DNA of 60,000 nucleotides from Liolophura sinensis (Eukaryota > Mollusca > Polyplacophora > Chitonida > Chitonidae): the NCBI RefSeq assembly GCF_032854445.1, contig NC_088300.1, positions 23,791,608 through 23,851,607 on the forward strand, in the 5' to 3' direction. Positions 14,535 through 27,159 of the stretch are shown here, piece after piece. The notes beneath the pieces are model-generated. The model was not told the origin of the DNA. It saw only the letters and a program-made list of their open reading frames with translations, and did not search any database. Every line of letters starts with the position of its first letter. Position 1 is the first letter of the stretch. Made by a program: the position numbers and the translations under genes.

Positions 14535-14787
14535 CACTCTAAAAATTATTCTGTTAAATTTAACAGAAAGTTTGTTGTCCGAGTAATGTTAAAATGTATT
14601 CTGTTATTATAGCACAATATTCTGTTATATAATATCATGTTAGTCTGATAGAATATTTATGTTCGATTAATAGAATGTATGTGTAGTATTTAAAATAACA
14701 ATCGGCTGCAATAGCTGAATATATTCTAGCATAACTCAGATAATAAACGTTCTGTTAAAATTTAATAACAGATCCATTTTCTGAGTG
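14535..14787. mobile_element. MITE family C, most complete copy (253 bp, TA duplication)
   Basis: The left end CACTCTAAAAATTATTCTGT and the reversed right end CACTCAGAAAATGGATCTGT form terminal inverted repeats of about 35 bp. TA dinucleotides flank both ends (14533-14534 and 14788-14789). TA duplication and short length without coding capacity fit a Tc1/mariner-type nonautonomous element. Confidence 0.8.
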
Positions 14788-15594
14788 TAAATTTGATTTT
14801 CCCCGTTGAAGGTGTTTGATTAACCAAGGATATTCCGAAAGAAGTACCTATAAACAGAGGCCAAAAACAACAAGAAGTATAAAGAAATCGGCAATATAAG
14901 GCTGTATTTTTTTATCAATTATCAAAAACATAGCCGAGCAGATCAAATCTTATTTTATGGAAGGATATATTATGACACATTTGTTGCAGTGGGAAACATC
15001 GCCTGTATTTTTAGAGATACAAGAATTTGCAGAATTACCAGAATTTACCGACACATATTCCAGCAAATATATCAACTGAGAATTTTCTTGTTAAACATAT
15101 CACACGGGGATGGAAGAAATGATGTCTGCATCATATATTTATAATGTTTGTGAAGCACATATTTTGTTGTGGAATATCAGTATACAGTCTTGAGTATGGG
15201 TGACTCAATACAGCAGCTATGTCCGGCTTTTCGTGTGCAAATAGTACACCATCCCAAAATCCATTTTATCTTATCCACTGAAAACAAGGCATTTCTTATA
15301 CGTCATTTTATTGTCCAATGAGATTGTAACACATTGTGATGTGATAGCCAATTATACGCGAGTTACATAACATTGGTCATGATGATGGAAGGCACCGTGT
15401 GGAAAAAAAACCCCACTTTTCCTCGCCTCAGAAATTCTGATATCTGTTTGGTGGTTTAGATTTATTCCGATATAACGGTGAACGGTAAGTTTACAGTGAA
15501 TGTTATTTATTTCAACACAATTTCATGTGCAACTACAATTTTTAAAATTCAGCAACGACTGGTTAACCCATATCAGTATAATCGCTCGGCTTAC

Positions 15595-15772
15595 TTCGGT
15601 AAGTCGTCTCAGTGAAGCAGAACTATAGATAAACGAAAGGTGGAAATCCGTCCTGCAACAAGGAGGCACGTTACACATTCATGCGCCCTAAGGACTTCTT
15701 CGTTGTCATATGAATGAAAAACTGTTAAGTACGACGTTAAAACCCAAGCACTCACTCACTCAATTTTCAAAA
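15595..15772 (+). mobile_element. SINE family 2, 3' part
   Basis: TCCTGCAACAAGGAGGCACG, CTTCGTTGTCATATGA and AAGTACGACGTTAAAACCCA followed by CACTCACTCA are the reverse complement of the element starting at 37458. Confidence 0.75.
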
Positions 15773-16734
15773 ACAGTCACTTGTCAAAGAACGACGGTTT
15801 ACGCCTGGCAGACCTCTTTTCTCCTACCACAGAACCGATCGCCTCCGTTGATCGTACTCTATATCAAGTTTACCTACCTTACCCCAAATAAATAAACATA
15901 TTTTCATTTAGATATTTTGTGTCCTTGGGTTCTGCGCGCTTTCAAATGATTGAAAAGTCGGGAACCATCAGATCTTCTCTATCGACTGGTGTGTAACGTC
16001 GTACTCCACAATATTTCGCCGGTGGCTAAATGATTGCAATTACCATTAGAGTTTGTGATATGCCCAGTTTCAAGAGGACTTTTTTGGTTTTATCTTATTT
16101 GGTTTAATTTATTTCTCCTTTTCTAATTTTGTCTACAAGGACTAAATCACCTTTCAGATCACCTTTCCACGCACAAGAAGCTCAAATACTGTTTTTTTCC
16201 AGGTTTTGAAAATGTTGTCGCATGGGTCTGTACGTTTGCATATCTCGCGTTATAGCAATGATTAGATCCCGCGTGATGTGTGTCAATTTAAAATCAATGT
16301 CACAAGCTATCACTAGATAAAAACTAGTGTCAAGGATACCGGTACTCCATTCACTCAGGTTCTTAAATTGTACGATGGGTATAATTCCCTTGTGAGCATC
16401 AGTTGAATCAGATGAAATTAAATACGACCTTTTAAATACCACCAAAGAAACATTCTTTGACCTGCTTACTGTAATATAAAAATTAACAAATAGCAAATTC
16501 CATGTTTGTGTATGATTGGTTGTTGGTTGGAAGAAATCGCATTGTTCTGGACATTGGTCCAGTTTGAGATTGTCGGAATATGAATTATGTGTGGCAAAAC
16601 ATTATTTGGCTAATATTGTGTTCCAAGCTGATCAATTGAAAATTTAAACTTTTTCCTTAAATAAATGGATAATACCTGACATTTTGAGCAATTTGATTTT
16701 CTTCGCCTCTAAAACATTTTAACCGTCATTCCAG

Positions 16735-19158
16735 ATGAGCAAGTTACTGGGAATATTATGGCTAACTGGGCTGATTTTGTCTTGTGGAGGAGTCACTAGA
16801 GTCCCTCCGGCTGTGTGTGATATGAAGCAAGTCCGGTACGGCATGCAGTTTCCGATCCCTTTCTGCCGGGCCTGCAAGGATGACACCTGCTTTATGACGA
16901 AACTGACGGAGGATGCCGAGCGCCAAATCAAAGAGGTGTTCACCGGATTCTTCTTCACTTCCGAGCATATCGCTCGAGTGGAACAGGCCAACATTCAGGC
17001 GCGGACTCCGAAACGTCGCAAACGGGGCAACGTGGATCATGACGGCGATATTCACTGCCCGACGTAAGTTCATTTCTTTTCGAATTTTGGCATATTTATT
17101 TAATCTGGTATCGTTAATGACATTCTTATACCATCATAAAAGATGAAAGACATTTCAGGACCGTAAGAACAGTTTTCAAAACAATGTTTAATAAAACCAA
17201 CGCAGACATTAGAAAGAATGATATTTGGGCGGACTGCAAACAGAAGTAGTCAACAGTTGTTCAATGGGGCCAGGAAAACTTTCCAGGGGCTTAAATTTGA
17301 TCCAGTTCGTAACTGTTCATCTATTCAAAGTGGATAGTCAACCTGATGAATTAATTTACAGCCCTTAGAACCATATTAAGCCCTTAGAACCATATTAAGC
17401 GGGGCTAGTCACGATTACGATGAGTAGTAATCATCGATGCTCCATCTGTATATACTCAGAAGAGAATTATACTCATTGTTAAAGTTAAGACGTTTAAAGT
17501 AAAGGCGTTTGATGAATATCCATGACACTCAGGAGCGTAGCGTGGATCTTCAAGGGCGGGGGGTGGTGGTGGGGAGGCTGCGAATTTGACAATGGCAGAA
17601 CGACTATCACAGTATATTAGGGAGGGTCCATGGGCCGCCTAGGCCCCGGAAGCTCTGGGATATTAGATTGCCGGACAGAGGATCTGAGTGATTTCGAAGT
17701 GTTTCGAATGCAGATTTGGCCAATGTGTACACATTCATTTTCACATTTAAAAAAAAAAAACGAAAACAACTCAAGTTCAGCTTAGGTGGGGTTGAAAGCA
17801 GGCAGTGTAAAACACCAATCATATAAATAACCACAATCTAAATAAAGATATTTAACAATGACAAACTTGAACTGTCTTTTTGTTGTAACAGACCACCTTA
17901 GTACCCGATATTTTAAAAACATTTTAACTCCTTAGAAAAAATCGATCTGTTTTTCAGGCCACTATGGTTTTTCACCAAAGATTCACCTTTATTCTAGTGT
18001 TTAATTTGTGTTCAATGTGAAACACACTTTATTTTTTTTAGTTTATCTCATTATTTCTGTTGACAGACAGCTGACATGTCAAAATATAACACGCATGACT
18101 AATATTAATGGGATAGAGCGTGAGCTGGTCCACCTTCCGGTGATTGGAGAATACCAGTGGGTTCTCATTGGAGAATGCGCGTAAGTTTTTGACACTTTTA
18201 CATAGCCCTCACGAATTATTCTTTAACATATTTTTGAGTTTGTTTAACGGGTTGATTTCTTTGAATCTTCCATGGTTGGTGACGAGAATTGGTCGAATAA
18301 CTCTGAGAAAATCTTTTTCCCAATATTGTCTCTAATGTAAAACTTTGTGAATTCAGCCCCATCTAAAACCAGTGGTGAACTTGTTAATAGCATTCCGGCC
18401 CTTGTACACCGGCCGAGTACTGTGCACTTTTTGTTCGTTCCTGACACTTCTCGATGTTTGTACGCTCACAAACAGGTAGTTCACGATGTGTTTTTTCTAC
18501 AAACTGGATTCCATTCGTCTGGTGCATTTGGTGTGAAAGTCATCTAGGGAAATGGGTGAAGATATGATATCTGAACATATAATATACCATGCAATAAAAG
18601 AAAATTGTGACCACTGTGTCCAGCCTCAGTTCGAGGTATCTCTATAAAGGTTGTTTTGGTAGCCATATTGACAAGAATATCCACAAGTTTTTGGTAGGAA
18701 CTTTCCAAACCCGTAAACGCGTAGGTAGATTTCCTTTAACAAGAACGCAGCGGATTAGTACAGACTTCATTCAAAGAAATCTGAGATAAGAGGAAAAACT
18801 ATTCCATAAGCTATCTTTACGACTGGATCTGGCCAGTAAAGTTCTGGACTGGACTCCTTATCCGGGGAACAAGATGGCCATATAAAGTGTAAAGGTCGAT
18901 TTTTACCATGTGTTGTGCATTGATAATAATAACCTCGCCCGTTTTTCGTTCATGAATCATATGTTTTTGTTGATATCCTCTTTTCATTTTTCCCGACTTG
19001 GTAGAAAAGTGGACGAGGACTGTCCCGGAAGCTGTCTAGAAGAGACAACCACTCAGTTCTTACTGGTCTGGAATCTGGATCACCCACTCTGCCCAATGTC
19101 CTTTGAAGCGTTCGATATCAAAGCCTACTGTTCCTGCAAGAATATATCTACCAGATAG
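16735..19158 (+). CDS. SPZL-B: secreted Spätzle-like cystine-knot protein with furin site, 3 coding exons, 198 aa
   Basis: Exons 16735-17063, 18067-18180 and 19005-19158 join in phases 2 and 2, as in SPZL-A. The ATG follows a TTCCAG acceptor-like site directly. Residues 4-16 are hydrophobic (signal peptide). A short pro-region with four Cys ends at RRKR (94-97), a canonical furin site. The mature part would start at Gly98 and be about 101 residues. The core Cys are 108, 114, 147, 154, 158, 177, 190 and 192. The spacing C147-x6-C154-x3-C158 equals that of the paralogues. Cys114 and Cys177 are extra, and probably form an added disulfide. Sequons lie at Asn116 (NIT) and Asn194 (NIS). DGDIHCPT is shared with SPZL-A across the first exon junction. 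Expected role: extracellular ligand, perhaps for a Toll-like receptor, by family analogy. Confidence 0.8.
17362..17400. repeat. 19-bp direct duplication
   Basis: CCCTTAGAACCATATTAAG occurs twice in tandem inside intron 1 of SPZL-B. Confidence 0.85.
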
Positions 19159-21997
19159 ATACGTTTGTCCCGTAAAATACCCATTGGCAATGCGTTTAGC
19201 ACGAAAACTTGTTACTTCTTCCCATTATAGAATGATATCTGTTTTGTATACCCGTTAAGACCCCCACACATCTGTATCAAATTTCTTAGTGTTTAACCTT
19301 TTTAAAAGGTTTTCCTAATATCAATGGACAATAACATTTCTATGTGAGCTCTGCATTTCCGAGTTTTGGCTTTATGGTTTTTTTTTTTTTGCATGCGTTG
19401 TTGTAAGTATAGTCTACAGGCATCCTCACTGGCTGATCGGCCTGTCCAACAGACCTGCTCATGAACACTTGGAACCTGGTCTTGGTCAAGTGGTTACCTT
19501 TCAATCGTCCGACAACCCGAGGTGGGATTTCAGTACCACTGTTAGACAGTAAATATTCAAAATCGCCTTGCTGCCATCGTTCTCGAGGCCACGGCCGACT
19601 GTGCTTCTCCATGTTGTCTTACATAAAGCTCGCTGGATATCTACCACATGCCTTCCACCAATGTGAAGTATGTCGAACGTGGGAGAGATCGCCAGCCACA
19701 TTTAAGTGGTTTATTTCGAGCACTACGATTTCCACCCTACTGACCTCCATTATTTAAGTAAAGAGTATGACGTTAAACAAACCTTTTTTTAAAAGCCGAG
19801 AAAGATCTCTTTCCCCAGACGATGGTGATCGCATGTGAAAGTCCAGTTCTCCATTAGCAAAGCTCAGCTCCAGGTGTGCGTTGGAAGGTTTACCGGGTGC
19901 CAGGTGTCTCGCTATACCACCAATCATGTTAATTTTTGGCATCTTTGGTGGATAATTCATGTTCAGTTCAAATACATGTAACAGGCCATTGAAGTGCCTC
20001 AGCAAAGGGAACTATTTTAACCAATTAGTTTGTTCGTCTCAATTGTGCACGGCAGACTTAAGGTACCGTAATTACGTAACATCGATTGAAAACAACATAT
20101 GATTAAAAGATATCTATTGAGAGATTTTATTGGATAATTCGGTTAATTTAAAAACTAACCTGTAACTTGCTTGTACTAGTTTTGGTATATTGAACGCAGT
20201 CAATGGATCCTCTGAAGAGACCGAAAAGGAACCTATGGCACTATGTCGTATAATAGCTGGGTGCGTTATACATTTATGGACAATGATGCAATTACTTTTT
20301 CACCTCTAATCAAAACATCGTGACAGAATTCCACCAATAACCGTGAAACGAATATTCCACTTTGATAATATACAGGAACATTTACTTCCACTTACTATAT
20401 AAACACATACCCTTAAAATGGGATAAAGAACAAAACTGGTTCGACTGCGAACTTTTGTCAAAGGTAAACTACGAAACCGACTGCTAAGGAGATCCTAAAG
20501 AGTCTGTTTATACATGTTCAAAATAGTGCCCCGTCCATCTTAAAGTTAGGAATCTGACAATGAGGTTTAAAGGGATACAGAATCGATTTTGATTGGCTGG
20601 TGTGAAAGATAGGCATGATAAGGTTATGCCTAGCATAAGCTGAAGTTCAGGTATGTAATATTTATCCAGACGTGAGCAAGGATGTAGAATTTAACCCAGG
20701 AAAGTTTATCTCCACACTCAGCCAACCAACGTCGAATCTGTATCCCTTTAAATATTCATGATATTTTCACTTGTCATCAAAGGCATGATATACAAGATCA
20801 ACTTTATTGTCTTAGGTATTTGTAGTCTCATTTAAATGTTACGAAAGCAGACATGCATGAATGTATTACCTTCACCCACCTCAGTTATCAACTCTTTGGG
20901 TAATGTTACGCTATAAAAACTTACAGCTTCGAGAGTAAAACTAGAGCAGCGACGACAGTGTGATAGTTGGCAAATGATCACATATGACCAGTGATATATG
21001 GCCTCTTGTAAATTTAACTCAGTCAGGGTTTTATTCTAATTTTTCATGAAAATGTTTGAATACAAGTAATGTTATAAAACACTTACAGCTTTTATTCTAG
21101 CTTTTCGTGTAAATTTGTGACTGCCAGGAAAATACATACCCAAGTACCATGGTTTAACCAGAATTAAGTAAAAAAAAATGCAGTGGCGTTAACTGCAATT
21201 TGTTGCAGCGTCACTGGTCGAGAATTACTTAAATGCTGTGTTGTCATCACATTTAACATACAATAACATTAAAACAATGCACACGTGCCGTGAACTATCT
21301 ATATACTGTATAACAATGCGTATACATTTAACCGCACGCGATCGAACACTTGGGGCAACCAGTTCTGTAAAAGGTTATTACGTATATCTGTAATCGTATA
21401 TCATGAAGTTGATATTATCAAGATGGTCAGAAAACCATTACCATAATATGTCTGATCTAATGTATTGATTTGCCTGATTACCTGACAATTTCCCACCAAT
21501 ACACAAAAATGCCCTCATCATGACATACCAGACAATTTAACATACATGTTGCACACCAATTTGCTTAGGAATTCTTAAGAAAGTCGCTAATCGCTTTTAA
21601 TGCAATCAACCATAACATCCACATTGAAGTCGCTATGAAGCTTATATGCCTGCATGCATTTGTACACAAAAAACTATTACAAATTCGAGAGAATCACTTT
21701 TCATTAATGCTGTTATTTGGCTGAGTATTAACGAATACTATTCATACACTTCAGCACATGCAAGTCAGCCACAACGATCATGCAGTCATGTGTTTCCCTA
21801 TGATCTACAGGCCATGCAATTAATGCATTTGCCCACTATTAGGCAAGTGGGCACATGATATACATATTTATACTTAATTGCTAAGAAAAACCCTTCACCT
21901 TAATTATTATCATAATTATTTGCAAGAATGGACAGTTCTGACGTCGGCCAATATGTTCAACCATGAGGTTTTAATGTACCTGTCTATACATAAACTA

Positions 21998-22103
<106 letters not shown>

Positions 22104-22309
22104 TGCATGCATATAATGATTGCGATCAGTGGAAAGGTGAACGGATAAATTGATTAGAAATGAACAGCAAACGAAATCGCTGTTTTTTATTTCCACAAAT
22201 AAAATCGATGACAAAATACCACATAGGCTGTGAATCGTAACACTTTGTCACTCTGCAAGCATCACGTTCGGCACAAAGACAGTTTTTTATGCATGAATGT
22301 GTATGTGTC

Positions 22310-22440
22310 ACATGACGACGAGGAGTCATTAGGTGTGTGTGTACATATACTGTGTCTTCTTGTGTTAGGGCGAGCCCATGGTGTCTCATGCCGAACACAC
22401 CACACATGACACCCTGTTACATTATACTGACACCGTGCAT
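22310..22440 (-). mobile_element. SINE family 2 fragment
   Basis: GTGTCTTCTTGTGTTAGGGC, CACCACACATGACACC and CATTATACTGACACCGTG match the elements at 5.1 and 45.1 kb. Confidence 0.7.
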
Positions 22441-23345
22441 AAATGAAATAGAAACGGTGTGCTTAAAATAAATCCGCATTCTCTGAATTACAGCAAAAGA
22501 AAGCAGTAAATTGAAAAATAAGCAAACTCCCATGAACAATGTGATCAAAACTATCTCTGAAAGCGCATTTATTTTGTTCTTAACATGATTGTAAATGGAA
22601 ATTACATGCAATGAAATGTGGGATCACAAACATTAATTCATGCAAAAGTAAATTTGTCCTCATGTAGAAATTCATAATGTGTATAGATGTATAAATGCCA
22701 TGATTAAGCAAAGGTCCATCGAGTATAACTTTGGCTGATAAAATAGAACGAACCCATTCATGTCCGAAAACCGGTCCCTGCATATTTTCTCTTCTTTTTA
22801 CCAAGTATAAACCGAACCAGTACGTTGTATCAGATTCCGGACAAAATACAGTCGTAAAAACAGGCCGTAAATATAAGTTAATTAGGAAGCAATAAAATCA
22901 GTGTAAGAATTAAGCATTATGAAACCTGTCTATAACACACAGTCATATTCTTCTGCCAGAGAATGTATTAATTATAAATCTATCTACGTTAGGGCCTAAT
23001 TTCCGTTATACAGACACACATTTTATCGCATATAGATAGGCGGTTCTTATTCAACCGTCCCTATCTTTCAGTTTATAGAAAGGTCATCCAGTACTTGCTA
23101 TATAATAACTCACATAAGCCTTTCCGGGCTTGTACAACATACCATTGAGAAAAAAATACATTATAGTAGACCTTTGATAGATCATATAAACAGCTTTTAT
23201 GAATTGTTCGCCTCATATAGTAGGACACACATATTTGCAGCTGCCACAGCTGTTCTTAAACGTTTCCTAATTTCTTAAACTATTTGTGATTTCGTGTGAT
23301 ATATTTGACTGCACACTATAAAACGCGTTTATAGTTGTGAGTTTC

Positions 23346-23450
23346 CTCTGTTCTCTGCCCCGTTTCCTCCCACCATAATGCTGACCGCCGGCGTAAGTGA
23401 AATATTCTTGAGTATGGCGTAAAACATCAATCAAATAAATAAATAAAACG
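23346..23450 (+). mobile_element. Main SINE family, 3' part
   Basis: CCGTTTCCTCCCACCATAAT, GTGAAATATTCTTGAGTATG and GCGTAAAACATCAATCAAAT with AAATAAATAAA tail. Confidence 0.88.
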
Positions 23451-23914
23451 CGTTGAGCATGGTGGGAAAGAGAAACGAAAAATCGTTTAAATCAACATTT
23501 GTTGTCAGACATTTCCAAAAGAATGCATTGTAGAGGTAAAAAAACGCAGCTTCATGAAAGTCATATACTTGAACTATATCACTTAATACTGAACAATGGT
23601 TGGTCGTGAATATAACGTGTATTACCATTCATAGCTTGCATTTAGTATTCCAGTTTGATTAATGAGACTGGAAGTCAGCGTTGTTTTCAGGGTTTCCTAC
23701 GGGATATCGAGACAGAAAACCATGTCTGCTGTCTCACAGGTGTGTTCTCTGTACTTTCTCATTTACCTGTACAGGTGCATTAACCAGTAGGCATACTAAT
23801 GATCCAGAACACCTCTATCCTTTAACCTGATAGCAAAGCCCTTTAATGGAAAGGCATAAGGCTGGGATAATTATAGTGAAAAATCTGTCCGTAGTAAATT
23901 TACATGGTTAAACG

Positions 23915-24112
23915 TCGGCTGGCTTTATAATTAGACTGACAACGTCACGTTCTTGTCGCGGAGAACACACCACAAGAGCTGTTCTGTCTGAAGGTAGCTA
24001 TGTACGAGTGAAGTCAACGTACGACCGGACAGGTGCGAGCTAGCCGGGCACTAGCCTTTACCGTCGGGGGTACTTGCCGAACCCCTCTGGGTGCATGCTG
24101 GTAAGCATTACG
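23915..24112 (+). promoter_or_regulatory. Possible promoter and noncoding first exon of SPZL-C
   Basis: A TATA-like GCTTTATAATTAG near 23919 is followed by an unusually GC-rich stretch. Two donor-like sites, CTG|GTAAGC (24101) and ACG|GTAAGT (24113), come next. A leader ending here could splice to the acceptor-like TTTCCCAG ending at 27134, 25 bp before the SPZL-C start codon. This is inference from sequence signals only; RNA data would decide it. Confidence 0.25.
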
Positions 24113-26689
24113 GTAAGTTTTAAGTTTCAAAGTTTTGTAACAGACCTAACTTAATGCATGAACCACGTCCAGATAATTTTTGACCTGCATTCTGCTATCA
24201 ACACAAAGGGAACGCGTGCATACATATATGGAGGTAAAAGTATACTACCTCCAATACACGGGGCGGAATACATGTGTAATATTAAATACATACATATCTT
24301 TGAACGTTTAAGTATTTTATGTGAAATCAACCCACTTCAATCGCATTCACTTTTCGAATTTGTCTTGTGGTACAGAAAATATGATTATATGTCCAGTCAA
24401 AGTACGATTGGTTCCCTCGTGAGTACGTCCTGCATTGTTTCTGCGATGATTGTTGTTGAAATACCACATTGACGCACAAAAACAAAGGTGGTTAACCTCC
24501 AAACATTTCTCATTTCTATTTTCTCTAATTGCAAAACAAAAAGAGTCTGACACACACAGCCTTAAAAGTCACAATAATATTTACACACTGTAGCCAAATC
24601 GGTCAGTGGTTTCTGGCCGAGCGATTTTAGCGTTCTTTCTAATGATGGTATATATACTTTGATCAATTCGACAGTTGTTTCTATCCATTCTCAGCGCTCT
24701 ATTGCTGTCTTTACGTCATACACATCTGTATAAACTAGAGGATTTTGATAGTTTAAGAAGCCCATACAACTTTTACAGTCTGTAAGTTTGTCTTTGTTAA
24801 ATTGTAACAAATTATGCGTTGTAAACGAACTTTGGCGAAACTGTTTGAAGTAAAGACTTCTTTCAACCGACATTTACTTTAGACCTTTCATTTGTGTGGT
24901 TAAGCCAATCACTGGGTCGTTCGAAAGAGTAAGGAAAATGCTCTCCATGTTTGCTCAATACGTCTGAGCAAAAGTCACTACTCTGTATCAGACAAATGTT
25001 CCCTGAAAGATCAGCCGATTCTTTATCAATTGCTTGTTTTGCATAAGTTTTAGCGTCGCTTATAACATTCGCTGGATTTGTCTGCAGGCTGTTGTTTCCA
25101 TGTATATAGCAAGCCGGCCGACGTACTGACAGTGCTCCCTCACTGGAACGCCATACTGATGACACCACAGATATGATGCCCCAGTCAATCGGCGGTTTGA
25201 TTAGCTGTTTAATTATAGGAACAGTATTTTCGTTCTCTGATACCTACACTTTGGGATATAGCCTAGATTCTAGTTGTGGTTCCAAACTCCGGTTTCAGCC
25301 AATGAATTTGTGCTATAGCCAGAAAGTATAATCTCAGATAACGATAATATTGCCGGCAGCATTTTTTTTTTGGTCCATTTTTATGTTGAGGGAGTGCAGT
25401 ATTAGATTATCAAGATTTAAGCCTTAGAAATGGTTTAGCTAAAGCTTTAACGCACATCTACCATTGATAGAGATGGTTCAAGCTGTGTATGTAGCCTGTG
25501 GTTCATGTTGCTGAGATTTGCCTTTTCCAAGCATAATGAGGTAAGGGTTTAGTGCTCACACGTATATATATTCAATCTCATGCCATGAAACATCCAACAC
25601 ATCAATTACGCGTAATCGTATCCGCTTTTGGCGAGAAAAGTTACCAAATCTATGTTTTGTTTTACGGATAATAAGTAAAAATAAAAAACAGGCTTAAATT
25701 CTCATTAAACTTGCGTATTATATGTCAGTGACAAATGAATAAAGGATACTGATGATAATTGGCCAGTCTTTCTCCATACACCAGCTAATTAATGTTTGCA
25801 TTCAACATTTCTAAGGTATGCGCAATGTCAATGCGGCATACATTGCTATAAATATATTAATAGCGCAATTGCATAAATATTATAACTGCACATTGTTAGC
25901 ATATTTTATGTACGTGATTAAATTATATTAACTTGTTTTCTTATATTTCCTACAAAAATGTTCCCGTCACTAATTCATTTACTAGCATAACTCATTCAGT
26001 ATAACTGGCGTGCTTTCTACATTGAGGTGCTTTGTTTACTTCAGCTTGCAATTTTTCTGATATCCAGGTTATTGAACCGCTTTTTAATATTCACACCAAA
26101 ATATCGAAAATAGAGCACTCACTGGTTACCTTATTACTTTAACTCCTTGAGCTAAGGTTTGATTCAAAAGTTTAATCATTTATGACGATATGCTGAAGTC
26201 TATTACATGTATTTAGTGAAAAGATTCATATGAATGTACAAACAATGATAATAAGTATACCTGCTCACAAGTGGTTGTGAATAAATTTTGATTCATATCA
26301 GCTTGAATAGCGTGACACGACATATTTGATGCAAATAAGTCTGGGTGAGCATAGAGGGTTTTATTTGGAGTTTAATTATTATCACCTGATTGAAGAGTTA
26401 GACACGAATCAAGAAGTGTCTTACGTGAATGCCATGAGTATACATACAGGCATGGCGTAAAAACTTCACTAGGGTGCTGTTCACTCAAAAATGCATTTTT
26501 AAAGTTTAGTGTGATAAAGACAAAAATACGTTAAGTGTACCCGGGACTGAAAAAATAAAAATGTAGCAAACCTGAGCTTCGTCTCTTCGGAATTGCATTT
26601 TGACACATATATATGTATAAATGCTGATATTTTGCTTTTAGGCTATATATAACTATAAACTGAAACAAATTTGGACTCGGGGTTAGTAC

Positions 26690-26812
26690 ACAGATATCTT
26701 TCCAGCATGAGCTGGACTTGAACTCACAGCGATCGCACTGGTAAGGGGCGCCTAGGTCACTGTGCTGCGTTAGCATGAAAATCACTAGGCCACGGTTGCC
26801 TGAAATTTCCAA
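26690..26812 (-). mobile_element. Main SINE family, tRNA-like head only
   Basis: Reversed, it reads AACCGTGGCCTAGTGATT ... GTGAGTTCAAGTCCAGCTCA, giving A-box and B-box regions like those of the full copies at 34.7 and 53.2 kb. The 3' part is absent. Confidence 0.75.
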
Positions 26813-27159
26813 TTAAGACCTGGTGTAGTTACGATGTACATTGAACATGGATTACACGTTTCGCACGTTTTGAGATGACTCCCAGGGGAATATTATGCGC
26901 TGTGTCAGTGTGGTACACATTACCATTTCCGCATCCAGTGGTACAAGATGGAAAAATACGGCCTATGTAGGACATTCCATTAGTCTGCTGATATGCCCAT
27001 CCCCTCCATTTTAAGAACTTCTGTTAGGCTCATAAGTGAAAACTTATAGAGACTTAAAAAAAATGAATTCACCATTCTTCAATATGGATCTAAAACACAC
27101 GCCTACAGGTATATATTGTATGTATGTTTCCCAGGTCTGTAGGATTAATCTTTGCCGCC

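Noticed and set aside
16735-19158. Assignment of the ligands to the IL-17 family
   Set aside because: The CPMSF...CSC and CTC endings are superficially like IL-17, but the C-x6-C spacing, the YQ...C segment and the FEIPAYCSC ending fit Spätzle-like knots better. Not fully excluded.
19754-20005. 83-codon minus-strand frame between SPZL-B and SPZL-C
   Set aside because: Looked briefly like an exon fragment, but it has no family resemblance I recognise and no flanking splice sites that connect to anything.
24158-24472. 104-codon + strand frame
   Set aside because: Unremarkable composition, no domain, no splice context, and a chance frame of this length is expected in 60 kb.
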